Source: Clostridium sp. D53t1_180928_C8 (GTDB lineage: Bacteria; Bacillota; Clostridia; Clostridiales; Clostridiaceae). From it: a stretch of DNA of 64,000 nt. This document shows, in pieces, positions 51,088 through 60,629 of the stretch (its first letter is position 1; each line of letters starts with the position of its first letter). The stretch spans positions 78,574 to 142,573 of the forward strand of contig NZ_JADPEL010000001.1 of NCBI RefSeq assembly GCF_015667795.1. The letters are read 5' to 3'. The translations under genes were made by a program, and so were the position numbers. The notes beneath the pieces are model-generated. The model was given only the letters and a program-made list of their open reading frames with translations. It made no database searches and was not told where the DNA came from.

Positions 51088-51569
51088 ATGATAATCATAA
51101 TCCTTTCAAGAATAATTCCTACAAAAATTGAGAACAGGAATGCAATTAAATTTCTTAAGAATGCAGCTCTTTTACCAATATATTTAGATTCAAGAGTGAA
51201 TGTCATAATACCAACCAATGTTAATGAAGAAATTAGAGCGCCAACTTGAGCATATCCAGCACCGTTTAAAAGTAATGTGTGACCAAGAGAGAAAGCAACA
51301 AAAGTAGGCATCATCGTAATAGAGCCTATAATATCAGCAAGCATAATGCCAAAGAAACCTGAGTTATTTCCTAGTACTTTAGATATTGTATCTGTAGTGA
51401 AAAATGAAAGAAGTATGCCAACCGTTATTATTATACAAAGAAATTGAGGCATTATATTTTCAAATGATTTTAAACCTAAAATAATAGCTTTTTTGGTTTT
51501 TGATTTATCCTTTAAAAAAGAAATTATTAATAAAATTAAAGATAAGCTATATAAGATGATTGATGTCAT
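51084..51569 (-). CDS. Half-size permease, COG0701-like (first half)
   Basis: A 161-residue membrane protein with about five segments; FTTDTISKVLGNNSGFFGIMLADIIGSITMMPTFVAFSLGHTLLLNGAG mirrors the repeat in its partner gene. It starts at ATG after AGGAGG and overlaps the downstream half by four bases, so equal amounts are probably made and the two form a heterodimer. Function unknown; the family includes metal or small-molecule efflux candidates. Confidence 0.65.
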   Translation of the reverse strand: MTSIILYSLSLILLIISFLKDKSKTKKAIILGLKSFENIMPQFLCIIITVGILLSFFTTDTISKVLGNNSGFFGIMLADIIGSITMMPTFVAFSLGHTLLLNGAGYAQVGALISSLTLVGIMTFTLESKYIGKRAAFLRNLIAFLFSIFVGIILERIMIII

Positions 51570-51698
51570 AAAAACCTCCTAAAACTAATTTAATAATATT
51601 CTATGATTAGTAAAAAAAGGTACTAATGTAGGAGAAAAATAGTACTATTATTTAAATTTATTTTTCAGTAACAGTACTATTAAAAATAGTATAAGAAT

Positions 51699-52625
51699 TT
51701 ATACAAAACTTCTATATCTAGATATATAGGAGTTAAAGTTCCATTTTGCAAGAAATGTTTTAGCAGAATTATATCCGGAGTTAAATAAATTTAAGTATTC
51801 ATCTTTAGAAATTCCAAAATCTACAATCCCAACATCGTATGTTCTTATTTTAATAGTTCTAACTGAATCTTTATTGTTTAAAAATGCTTCATCATCTTTA
51901 GTAAGTATTGTATCTATTACATCGCAAGAGTATGTTATTAAATTACTTTTGTTTGGATGTACCGTTTTTAAATCTCCATTACTAATGAGTTTTAGTCCAA
52001 ATGTAGGCCAACGTGGATTATTTTCAACATCAAAAAGCCATATTGGGAAATTACTTAGAAGTCCTCCATCGACTATAAAACTTGAATTTTTACCGTTTTT
52101 AAGAATTACAGGATTAAAATAAAAAGGAATGCTAATACTCATTCTGACGGCTTTAGCAATACTAAAATCTAATGGATCGATATTATAATTTATTAAATCA
52201 TCAGGAAGAATTAGTAATTTTTTATTTGTTACATCAGAAGCAATCACCTTTAAAGGACTAACACCATTTACAGCTATATCTTTAAACTTACTCTTTCCTT
52301 TGGCTTTATATAATTTATTTAAGTAATTTTCTATATTATTACCGGAAAATAATCCTTTGTTTTTAAACAAGCTTATTGTAGGACCTAAAAATGGTAAAAG
52401 AGTTAAGTTGTTTTTTGCGTAAAAGTCCTTAAAATCTAGATCTAAAAGCATATTTTTTAAGTCTTTTCCAGTGTATCCTACCGCCAATAAGGAGGTTACT
52501 ATAGCACCAGCAGATGTACCAGCGTATTGTTCAAATGTATAGCCTTGTTCTTCAAGATAATAAATTGCTCCTAATAATGCAATTCCTTTTACTCCTCCAC
52601 CTTCACAAACTATATCTGCTTTCAT
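51699..52625 (-). CDS. Patatin-like phospholipase
   Basis: A 308-residue patatin-domain lipid acyl hydrolase. Motifs: oxyanion loop CEGGGVKGIALLG (about 7-19), nucleophile elbow GTSAGA (near 40-45, Ser in the catalytic dyad) and the catalytic Asp in VDGGLLSNFP (near 188). No signal peptide. It probably cleaves membrane phospholipids; some patatins in bacteria serve in phage defence (CapV), but the neighbours here do not suggest such a system. Single gene with GGTGAG before the ATG. Confidence 0.92.
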   Translation of the reverse strand: MKADIVCEGGGVKGIALLGAIYYLEEQGYTFEQYAGTSAGAIVTSLLAVGYTGKDLKNMLLDLDFKDFYAKNNLTLLPFLGPTISLFKNKGLFSGNNIENYLNKLYKAKGKSKFKDIAVNGVSPLKVIASDVTNKKLLILPDDLINYNIDPLDFSIAKAVRMSISIPFYFNPVILKNGKNSSFIVDGGLLSNFPIWLFDVENNPRWPTFGLKLISNGDLKTVHPNKSNLITYSCDVIDTILTKDDEAFLNNKDSVRTIKIRTYDVGIVDFGISKDEYLNLFNSGYNSAKTFLAKWNFNSYISRYRSFV

Positions 52626-52742
52626 TTACTCACCACCTAATATATTTAAATTAATATATTATATGATTAGGAATGTAATTATGGTAAAAGTTAAGATATA
52701 TTAGATAATTAAAATTTTGGATATATATTAGGCTGGTTAAAT

Positions 52743-52773
52743 AAAGGGATAGTGATAATTCACTATCCCTTTA
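52743..52773. terminator. Terminator after the chromate transporter pair
   Basis: Perfect 13-pair stem AAAGGGATAGTGA with TCACTATCCCTTT around a four-base loop. It overlaps the stop of the minus-strand gene by a few bases and is flanked by A and T tracts. Confidence 0.8.
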
Positions 52774-53334
52774 AAATTTAAATATTATTCCTATAATAGC
52801 AGCACTTGCTATATAAATAATAGGATGTTTTTTGAATTTAGTTATAGCAAAAATCATTATTATTAATAAAATAGTAGATTTAATATTGATTACGTCTAAT
52901 AACTTATGTGTAATATTAAATTTATCTAATGCTAATATAGATACTTTAAATACTTGGTAGCCAGCAGCGGCAATAAGAGCAGCAACAGCAGGTCTTAGAC
53001 CATAAAATATTGAGTCAACAACACTGCTTTCTTTAAATTTATTTAAAAAATGTGCAACTATAATTATAACTATAACAGAAGGGCTAACTAAACCTATAGT
53101 AGCGATTACTCCACCTAATATACCAGAGGCACGGAAACCTGCGAAAGTAGCCATATTAACACCAATGGCACCTGGCGTTGATTGAGATACTGCAATCATA
53201 TCCATCAACATTTTTTGATCAAACCAATTATACTTATCAGCTAGTTCGTATAGAAATGGAATAGTAGATAGTCCTCCACCAACAGAAAATAATCCAACCT
53301 TAAAGAATTCTAAAAATAAAATTAAATATATCAT
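52771..53334 (-). CDS. chrA: Chromate transporter family protein, half-size (second)
   Basis: A 187-residue protein with about six membrane segments; the family motif appears as VGLFSVGGGLSTIPFLYEL, with AVSQSTPGAIGVNMATFAGF following. Short CHR proteins work as pairs, in opposite orientations in the membrane. The start at 53334 meets the stop of the partner (shared base). The family exports chromate or imports sulfate-like anions; the real substrate in this anaerobe is unknown. Confidence 0.9.
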   Translation of the reverse strand: MIYLILFLEFFKVGLFSVGGGLSTIPFLYELADKYNWFDQKMLMDMIAVSQSTPGAIGVNMATFAGFRASGILGGVIATIGLVSPSVIVIIIVAHFLNKFKESSVVDSIFYGLRPAVAALIAAAGYQVFKVSILALDKFNITHKLLDVINIKSTILLIIMIFAITKFKKHPIIYIASAAIIGIIFKF

Positions 53335-53873
53335 TACTTGTTACCTCCTAGTGTTTTAGAAATTAATCCAGTTAATCCGGCAGCAACTACTACATAGACA
53401 GGAGATAAACCTAAGAATGCAGATATAATAAAAGTGATAATAGCAATTATTATTCCTAAGTAATCTTTAATAGATGATTTTAGAAGTTTAATTACCGTAG
53501 TAATTATTAAAGCAACTACAGCTACTCTTATTCCAGCAAAAGCACTTTGCACTATAGCCATATTAGCAAAATTTTGTAGAAAAGAAGCAATGATTAATAT
53601 TATAATTAATGATGGAAAAACTACACCCAGAGTTGCAATTATTCCACCTATAATTCCTCTTATTTTAAAGCCAATAAAGGTTGCTGTATTAACTGCAATT
53701 ACGCCAGGAGTACATTGGCCAACGGCATAATAATCTAAAATTTCCTTTTCTGTTGACCATTTTTTATTTTCAACTACTTCCCTTTGAATTATAGGAAGCA
53801 TTGCATAACCACCACCAAATGTAAGAGCACCAATCTTACAAAAAGTCCAAAATAAATCAAATAATTCTTTCAT
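53334..53873 (-). CDS. chrA: Chromate transporter family protein, half-size (first)
   Basis: A 179-residue partner of the CHR pair: IGALTFGGGYAMLPIIQREVV is the family signature, followed by AVGQCTPGVIAVNTATFIGFKIRG. About six membrane segments. It starts at ATG after AGGAG and is translationally coupled with the downstream half. Together they form one CHR transporter of the usual total size. Confidence 0.9.
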   Translation of the reverse strand: MKELFDLFWTFCKIGALTFGGGYAMLPIIQREVVENKKWSTEKEILDYYAVGQCTPGVIAVNTATFIGFKIRGIIGGIIATLGVVFPSLIIILIIASFLQNFANMAIVQSAFAGIRVAVVALIITTVIKLLKSSIKDYLGIIIAIITFIISAFLGLSPVYVVVAAGLTGLISKTLGGNK

Positions 53874-54220
53874 TTATAAATAATCTCCTTTATTAAAAAT
53901 AAGTTCCATGTGATATTATATACTGATTTGATAATAATATATAGTTAAAAATATACTAGGAAGAAAATACAAGAGTTAATGCTTTTAATTGTATAAAGTA
54001 AATATTAAATTAAAATAAAATGTTAAAAAAATATTAAAATAAGTACATTTTAAGTAAAAATAGGTACATTTAAGCTATTTTCAAAATTTTACATATAGAT
54101 AAATGCATATATTAGTTGCAATTTCTCAGCATTTTAGTCATTACAAAAATAGATTTATTAGTGTATCATATAAGTATCTAGTTTTAAAAAAGATAAAAAA
54201 TAAGAATAGAGGTGAGAATA
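53874..54220. other. Gene-free divergent intergenic region
   Basis: No coding frame. Two related sequences, AAGTACATTTTAAG (54040-54053) and AGGTACATTTAAGC (54061-54074), form a direct repeat that could be an operator. No promoter was assigned with confidence. Confidence 0.4.
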
Positions 54221-55123
54221 ATGAAACTAGAGAATAAAATATTAAAACTATCTGTAGTAGGTGCGTTATTCTTTGCACTATTTGGTATTGCATGGGGTTG
54301 AGCGATAGAGTCTGATATGATTATATTCGATGGATTATATTCATTTATCAGTGTAATATTATCAATGTTATCCCTTTATATTAATAAATATATGGCTAAG
54401 AGAGATTTTGAAAAATTTCCTTTTGGTAAACATATTTTAGAACCAATAGTTATTTCAATAAAATCATTAATGATAGCTATTATGTGTTTATATTCATTAA
54501 TAGGAGCTGTAAAGACAATAGCAAGTGGTGGAAATAATTTAGAGTTTGGAATGGCATTAATTTATTCAGTTGTATCAGTTCTTGGATGTGGAGCTATAAC
54601 ATTTTATATGAAGGTTAAGGAAAAAGCTTTATCATCAGAACTTATTAAAGCAGAATACTCACAATGGTTTATGGATACAGCATTAAGTACAGCTGTATTG
54701 CTTGCTTTTATAGTAGCAATTATTTTATCAAAAACAAAATTAAATTTCTTAAATCCATATATAGATCCAGCTATGACAGTTATAGTGGCATTATTATGTA
54801 TTAGAATACCTATAAAAAGCTTTATAAATAGCTTTAAGGAAGTAATTTGTGTAAAAGCAGATGATGAAATTAATGATGATATATATGTATTAGTTAAAGA
54901 AATTGAAGAAGAGTATAATTTTGAAGATTCGATAACAAGAGTATCTAAGGTTGGACGTGAGCTTAGAATTGAAATTGATTTTGTTTATAACAAAGATAGT
55001 AAGCTAAAAACATTAGATCAAATGGATAATGTAAGAGAAGAAATAAATGATGCAATTAAGCATATTGATTATAAAAAGTGGTTGAATGTATCTTTTACAG
55101 GAAACAAAAAATGGGCAATATAA
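54221..55123 (+). pseudogene. CDF-family cation efflux protein interrupted by an in-frame TGA at codon 27
   Basis: The frame begins at ATG 54221 with a strong site (AGAGGTGAG) and reads MKLENKILKLSVVGALFFALFGIAWG, then TGA (54299-54301), then AIESDMIIFDGLYSFISV, which continues the first CDF membrane helix and its IMFDG-like motif without a gap. The rest (268 residues from Met 54317) has four or five membrane segments and a cytoplasmic domain. One base change (for example TTA to TGA) explains the break. It may be a true nonsense allele, a sequencing error or read-through; I saw no good SECIS-like hairpin. Confidence 0.75.
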
Positions 55124-55150
55124 AAGTCAGCGAAAGCTGACTCTTTTTTT
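55122..55150 (+). terminator. Terminator after the CDF gene
   Basis: Stem AGTCAGC with GCTGACT, loop GAAA, then seven T. Confidence 0.9.
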
Positions 55151-55225
55151 ATGGTTAAATTTTCTATATAATTTGATATAATACATATTAATTAATTTAT
55201 ATTAAAGTGTTAAGGAGAGAGGAAA

Positions 55226-56038
55226 ATGAAAAGTCTATTAATATTTTTAAAAGGGTTAGTTATAGGTATATCTATGCTAGTACCAGGGGTAAGTGGTGGA
55301 ACAATGGCTATAATTTTTGGAATATATGACGATTTAATACATGCAGTGAGTAGATTTTTTGATGATTGGAAAAGAAACTTTAAACTTTTATTTTATTTAG
55401 CATTAGGGGGTATATTTGGAGTTTTATTATTTAGTAAAATAATAGAGAGTCTTTTAAATAGGTCACCTATTATAATGGGATTCCTTTTTATTGGAATAGT
55501 TTGTGGTGGTTTACCAACGTTATATATAAAGGCTAAAGAAAAAAATAGTAAGAAGTCAGATATTATTTATTTAATTATAGGGCTTATCATTGCAATAGCT
55601 TTATCAAGAGATCCAGAAGCACTTTCTGTAATGGCTTCGGCTGGAGATGTTAAGGGGATTTTTCTTTTATTTATAGCGGGTATTGTAATATCAATTGCTT
55701 TAATATTACCAGGAATTAGTACATCTTTTATGTTACTTATGTTGGGATTATACAGTATAACCTTAAATGCTATAAATACTTTTAATATTAAGTTCTTAAC
55801 GCCTATATTAATAGGAGTATTTGTTGGAACTGTAGCAACTAGTAAGGTATTAGAATATTTGCTTAATAAATATCCTAGTAGAACATATATGCTTATTCTG
55901 GGATTTGTTATAGGATCAATAATTCCAATATATCCTGGATTACCAAATGGAATTAATATTTTATATGCAATAATAGCATTTATTTGTGGATTTGCTATTA
56001 TTTATTGTATAGGAAAGTCAAATAAAATTACTAATTAA
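55226..56038 (+). CDS. DUF368 (PopT-type) undecaprenyl-phosphate translocase
   Basis: A 270-residue membrane protein with about eight segments. The DUF368 signature is clear: LVIGISMLVPGVSGGTMAIIFGIYDDLI near the N-terminus and, in the second half, IALILPGISTSFMLLMLGLYSI, the repeated P-G-x-S motif. DUF368 proteins have been shown to return undecaprenyl phosphate across the membrane during cell-wall synthesis. Single gene after AGGAGAGAGG with its own terminator. Confidence 0.88.
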   Translation: MKSLLIFLKGLVIGISMLVPGVSGGTMAIIFGIYDDLIHAVSRFFDDWKRNFKLLFYLALGGIFGVLLFSKIIESLLNRSPIIMGFLFIGIVCGGLPTLYIKAKEKNSKKSDIIYLIIGLIIAIALSRDPEALSVMASAGDVKGIFLLFIAGIVISIALILPGISTSFMLLMLGLYSITLNAINTFNIKFLTPILIGVFVGTVATSKVLEYLLNKYPSRTYMLILGFVIGSIIPIYPGLPNGINILYAIIAFICGFAIIYCIGKSNKITN

Positions 56039-56359
56039 ATAATATATATTAAAGAGAAGCAAGTAATACAGGCTTCTTTTTCTATTTTGTAAGATAAATT
56101 TAATAATATATTAATAGTAAATTAAGGATTGAAATGTAAAATTTATATATACAATGTTTTAGTGACATGGAACTTTTTAAAAGAATAATATGTCTAATAA
56201 TTTATATGATAATAATACTTACATTTTATTATTAATTAATTTATAGGTGAAAAGGATTTAATAAAAATAATAAGAGTTATGTGGAAAAAAATACTAATAA
56301 ATGGTATTATGAAATAAAATGTAAATAAATTATAAATAATAAATATTATGGAGGTAAAT
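56039..56359. other. Upstream region of the solute-binding lipoprotein operon
   Basis: Besides the terminator at its left end it has no gene or RNA I recognise. It must contain the promoter of the five-gene operon, but none of the AT-rich candidates stands out. Confidence 0.4.
56051..56086 (+). terminator. Terminator after the DUF368 gene
   Basis: Stem AGAGAAGC with GCTTCTTT (short loop of 14 bases) and T-rich tail. Confidence 0.6.
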
Positions 56360-58855
56360 ATGGGGAGAAATTTTAAAAAAATGCTTTCAATACTTTTATC
56401 ATTAACATTAATGTTAAGTATAGCTGGATGTTCAAAGGGGGAAGGAAAGTCTTCAATGGGAAGATATGTTGAGGAGAGATATGATGTTCCTGAAGGTGTT
56501 AATGTTCAAAGTGTATCATTATTAGAAAATGATAAAATAGGGATGATTGCATATTCAAACGAAAACTGGAAACCAGTTGCATTTATTTCTGAAGATGGTG
56601 GTAAAACATGGGCAGAGAATTCTATAGAATTACCTAAAGAAGAGGGAAAAGAAACATATACAAATAATATAGGTTATTTAAGTAATGGAAAAATACTATT
56701 ATCTTACTATTTTCAAGAACCTATGCCAGATAATCCTCCAGTAGGTGAGGGGGAAAATGGAGCAATAGCTGAAGAGGGAGTAGTAAACGAAGAAGTTTAT
56801 AAAGAACCAGAATTTAAGTATGCTGTTGTAGACACCGATGGAACTTTAACTGATATAGAGTTAGATCTTTCAGTGTATAATGATGATGATGAATCAATGG
56901 GGGCTGGATATAATAACTTTAAGTGTAGTACTAATGGAGATGTATTTTTCACAGTTGGTAGCAATTCAGAAAAAGTAGTTCAATTTGATGGAGAAACATT
57001 TAAAGAAAAAAATATTTATGAATCTAATGAATGGATAAATGACTTTTTCTTAGTTGGAGAATCTTTAATTATATATGAATTTGATTCAATAACAGAATAT
57101 GATACAACTAATGGAAAAGAAAAAGGAAATTTAGAAGCTTTAGAAAAAGAAACTATAGCAGAAAATTCTAATTATTATCCAACTTTCCTTAACGCAGGAA
57201 GCAAAGATAAATTATATTATTATACTACTTTAGGATTATATGAGTATAATATGAAAACTGAAAAGGTAAAACAATTAGTAGATTCTGCAATTTCATCTTT
57301 TGGTGATAATGAGATGTCTATAACATCATTTGTTGAAAAGAGCAATGGAGAATTTTTAACTACATTTACTGATTGGTCTAATCCTGAAGCAGGAACTTCA
57401 ATTATTAATTATGCTTATGATGAAAATATACCATCAGTTCCTGAAAATCAATTAGTTGTTTATTCTTTATTAGAGAATCATTCAATCAGACAAGCTATTT
57501 CTAGTTATGCAAAGGAACATCCAGATACTTATGTTAAGTATGAAATTGGATTAACTTATGGTGATGGAGTAACTCAATCAGATGCACTTAAAACTTTAAA
57601 TACTGAAATAATGGCAGGAAATGGACCAGATGTAATAATATTAGACGGTTTATCTGCTGAATCATATATTGAAAAAGGATTATTAGAAGATATAAGCGAT
57701 GTTATAAATCCATTAGTTGAAGATGGAAGTGTATTTAAAAATATAGCAGAAGCATACACTGTTGATGGAAAGATATATCAATTCCCAACAAGCTTTAAAT
57801 TCCCAATGCTATTTGGTAATAAAGATGATATTAGCAATATAAAAGGTTTAGATTCTTTAGTTGAATTAACAAAAAAATTATCAACTCAAACTCAAAAAAG
57901 AGTATTTTCAAATTACTTTGATGCTAAAAGCTTAGTGTATTCATTATATTATTTATATGGAAACGACTGGCTTAATGATGATGATACTATAAATGAAGAA
58001 GCTTTAACTAACTTCTTTAATAGGGCGAAGGAAATGTATGCTGCACTTCAAGAAAATGAAGCGAGTTATGCAAAATTTATGGAAGATAAATATGCAAATT
58101 CAGAAAATATAGATAATAATTTTGGAGTAGATTCAGACGTAACTATAGATCAAGATGTTGAAGATAGTAGTGATGAAGAGTTTACTCAAGAAGATTATGA
58201 AGAAATGTATGGAATTTATGACTTACAATATTATTTAAATCCTTCTATTTATGCGGATATGTTCTTATTTGAAGATGCTTCAAGTTTAGCATATGGTGGA
58301 ATAGATGGTGCTGATGGATATAGCTCACTAATTACAGCAATGATTAATAGAAGTGAAATGGACTATAAAATTTTAACTAGAGATGATAAATCTATATTTA
58401 CAGGATCTAATATAATAGGTATTAATGCAAAAGGAAAAAATAAAGAAGAAGCAAAAGAAGTAGTGAAACAATTACTTTCTGATAAGATTCAAAAACAATT
58501 ATACGGAAATGGATTACCTGTAAATAAGGAAACCTTAGTAAGTCAATTCTCTATGGAAAAACATGAAGGTTATGAACCAGAATTTGATGAAGCAACTAAT
58601 CACTATGTAAGCTATACTTCAATGTGGGCAGATGAACTTGGAAATGAAAAAGAAATTAAAGTTTTACTTGCAAATGAAGAGGATGTTAATAAATTAATTG
58701 CTCAAATTGAGGGCTTAAATACAGCGACTACACTAAATACTGTATTATTAACAGAAGTTGCAAAACAATTTGCAGCATTTGCACAAGGCGAGATTTCATT
58801 AGATGATGCTATAAGTAAAGTTGTAGATAATTTAGATCTATACTTATCGGAGTAA
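56360..58855 (+). CDS. Extracellular solute-binding lipoprotein with N-terminal Asp-box domain
   Basis: An 831-residue lipoprotein. A signal peptide ends in the lipobox LSIAGC (C24). Residues about 45-360 look like a beta-propeller; one perfect Asp box, SEDGGKTW, lies at 77-84 as in sialidases and BNR proteins. From about 365 (VYSLLENHSIRQAISSYAKEHP) to the end runs a type-1 solute-binding domain (GNGPDVIILD, IYQFPTSFKFPMLFG). The fusion is unusual, since sugar-binding proteins are about 430 residues. The ATG at 56360 follows GGAGG; the ATG at 56348 is part of that site. The permease genes follow. Confidence 0.82.
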   Translation: MGRNFKKMLSILLSLTLMLSIAGCSKGEGKSSMGRYVEERYDVPEGVNVQSVSLLENDKIGMIAYSNENWKPVAFISEDGGKTWAENSIELPKEEGKETYTNNIGYLSNGKILLSYYFQEPMPDNPPVGEGENGAIAEEGVVNEEVYKEPEFKYAVVDTDGTLTDIELDLSVYNDDDESMGAGYNNFKCSTNGDVFFTVGSNSEKVVQFDGETFKEKNIYESNEWINDFFLVGESLIIYEFDSITEYDTTNGKEKGNLEALEKETIAENSNYYPTFLNAGSKDKLYYYTTLGLYEYNMKTEKVKQLVDSAISSFGDNEMSITSFVEKSNGEFLTTFTDWSNPEAGTSIINYAYDENIPSVPENQLVVYSLLENHSIRQAISSYAKEHPDTYVKYEIGLTYGDGVTQSDALKTLNTEIMAGNGPDVIILDGLSAESYIEKGLLEDISDVINPLVEDGSVFKNIAEAYTVDGKIYQFPTSFKFPMLFGNKDDISNIKGLDSLVELTKKLSTQTQKRVFSNYFDAKSLVYSLYYLYGNDWLNDDDTINEEALTNFFNRAKEMYAALQENEASYAKFMEDKYANSENIDNNFGVDSDVTIDQDVEDSSDEEFTQEDYEEMYGIYDLQYYLNPSIYADMFLFEDASSLAYGGIDGADGYSSLITAMINRSEMDYKILTRDDKSIFTGSNIIGINAKGKNKEEAKEVVKQLLSDKIQKQLYGNGLPVNKETLVSQFSMEKHEGYEPEFDEATNHYVSYTSMWADELGNEKEIKVLLANEEDVNKLIAQIEGLNTATTLNTVLLTEVAKQFAAFAQGEISLDDAISKVVDNLDLYLSE

Positions 58856-58856
58856 T

Positions 58857-59762
58857 ATGGAAGAAGTAAAAGTAAAAAAAATAAAACAATTTAAGATAAA
58901 AAAATCTGAAAAGGTTGAAATAAAGAAAAAGACAAAAAAGACAGGATTATATTTTGTCTTACCAAGTTTATTAGGGGTAGCAGTATTTACACTGCTTCCC
59001 TTCTTAGATGTATTTATAAGATCTTTTCAAAGTGCAATTTCAAGAGAATTCATAGGTTTCCAAAATTATACTGAGGTTTTCAATAATTCTGCTTTTAAAT
59101 TAGCAGCTAGTAATACAGGAAAGTTTGTTCTTGTATGTATACCGTTATTATTATCCTTATCATTAATAATTGCTGTATGGTTAAATAAATTTGTAGAATC
59201 ATCAAAGGTGTTAAGAACAGCATTTTTAATACCTATGGCGGTACCTATTGCATCAGTAGTATTAATATGGAATATTGTGTTTCACGAACAAGGTACTTTA
59301 AGTGCTATATTAGATAAGTTTAATATAGCAGGGCAAGATTGGATGAGTACAGGATGGGCTTTTTGGATATTAGTGTTCAGTTACATATGGAAAAATTTAG
59401 GGTATAATATTATTTTATGGTTAGCTGGATTAAATTCTATATCTAAAGAGATATATGAATCTGCTAAGGTGGATGGAGCAAGTAATTTTCAATGTTTTAC
59501 TAAGATAACAGTACCTTGTTTAAAGCCAACCTTATATACAGTTGCTGTTTTATCACTTCTTAATTCCTTTAAGGTATTTAGAGAAGCATATTTAGTCGCT
59601 GGAGATTATCCAGATAAAAGCATGTATTTACTTCAACATTTATTTAATAATTGGTTTAGAGAGTTAGATTTTAGTAAAATGGCAGCTGCATCTGTACTTA
59701 TGGCAATAATAATATTTATATTAATTATGCTGTTACAAAGAGCGTGGGAAAAGCAAGATTAA
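58857..59762 (+). CDS. Sugar-type ABC permease, MalF/UgpA-like
   Basis: A 301-residue permease with a lysine-rich cytosolic N-terminus, six membrane segments and the EAA loop EIYESAKVDGASNFQCFTKITVP near 200-222, which contacts the ATPase. It starts one base after the lipoprotein stop. MalF-type permeases need a MalG-type partner (next gene) and an ATPase, which is not encoded in this window and is presumably shared (MsmK-like). The substrate is unknown. Confidence 0.9.
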   Translation: MEEVKVKKIKQFKIKKSEKVEIKKKTKKTGLYFVLPSLLGVAVFTLLPFLDVFIRSFQSAISREFIGFQNYTEVFNNSAFKLAASNTGKFVLVCIPLLLSLSLIIAVWLNKFVESSKVLRTAFLIPMAVPIASVVLIWNIVFHEQGTLSAILDKFNIAGQDWMSTGWAFWILVFSYIWKNLGYNIILWLAGLNSISKEIYESAKVDGASNFQCFTKITVPCLKPTLYTVAVLSLLNSFKVFREAYLVAGDYPDKSMYLLQHLFNNWFRELDFSKMAAASVLMAIIIFILIMLLQRAWEKQD

Positions 59763-59780
59763 GGTGAGGTGATTTATAGA

Positions 59781-60623
59781 ATGAAGAAAAAAATAGTATT
59801 TATTATATTAGTTGCAGTATCTATATTTATGTGTTTCCCAGTTATATTTTTATTAGCTGGTTCATTTATGAGTGTTGATGAATTAACTACTTATCTTGGA
59901 CCAGTATTATCAGAGAAGACTAAGGGGTATGTAACTTGGGGCCTATTACCAAGCTATCCAACTATAAGGGCTTATGTAGAATTATTATTTGATACACCAG
60001 AATTTTTTGTAATGTTTTGGAATTCTGTAAAAATAGTATTTTTTTCAGTAGCAGGGCAACTTGTATTTGGTATTCCAGCAGCATGGGGATTTGCAAGATA
60101 CAACTTTAAGTTTAAAAAGTTTTTATTTACTATTTATATAGTATTAATGTTGATGCCATTTCAAGTTACAATGTTATCTAGTTATTTAGTATTAGATAAG
60201 CTTCATCTTCTTAATACACATGGAAGCTTAATACTACCAGCTATATTTTCAACATTTTCTGTATTTATAATGTATAGATTCTTTTGTAATATACCAGAAT
60301 CTATAATTGAATCAGCAAGAATAGATGGTGCAAGTGAAATAAAAATTTTTATGAAAATAGGAATTCCACTAGGTATGCCAGGAATAATGTCAGCTGTAGT
60401 ATTACAATTCTTAGAGTATTGGAATTTAATAGAGCAACCGTTAACTTTCTTAAAAGATAAGGCGTTATGGCCATTGTCTATTTATTTACCGAATATTACT
60501 TTAGAAAATGCAGATATAGCATTTACAGCATCAGCGGTTACATTAATAGCAGCTATAATAGTATTTTTTGCAGGTCAAAGTTATTTAGAGCAAGGTATTG
60601 CAGCATCAGCAGTAAAGGAATGA
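59781..60623 (+). CDS. Sugar-type ABC permease, MalG/UgpE-like
   Basis: A 280-residue permease with six membrane segments and the EAA loop IIESARIDGASEIKIFMKIGIPLG near 175-198. Partner of the MalF-like protein. The ATG at 59781 is preferred because the AGGTGAGG site lies before it; the GTG at 59769 overlaps the site. The periplasmic-side loop between the first two segments is longer than usual (SFMSVDELTTYLGPVL and following), as in the UgpE-like group. Followed six bases later by the HlyD-like gene. Confidence 0.88.
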   Translation: MKKKIVFIILVAVSIFMCFPVIFLLAGSFMSVDELTTYLGPVLSEKTKGYVTWGLLPSYPTIRAYVELLFDTPEFFVMFWNSVKIVFFSVAGQLVFGIPAAWGFARYNFKFKKFLFTIYIVLMLMPFQVTMLSSYLVLDKLHLLNTHGSLILPAIFSTFSVFIMYRFFCNIPESIIESARIDGASEIKIFMKIGIPLGMPGIMSAVVLQFLEYWNLIEQPLTFLKDKALWPLSIYLPNITLENADIAFTASAVTLIAAIIVFFAGQSYLEQGIAASAVKE

Positions 60624-60629
60624 TGATTT

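Noticed and set aside
51699-52625. Patatin gene as a CBASS (CapV) effector
   Set aside because: No cyclase or other CBASS gene is adjacent; neighbours are transporters.
54299-54380. Selenocysteine codon in the CDF gene
   Set aside because: No convincing SECIS hairpin follows the TGA, and CDF proteins are not known to me as selenoproteins; a nonsense change is simpler.
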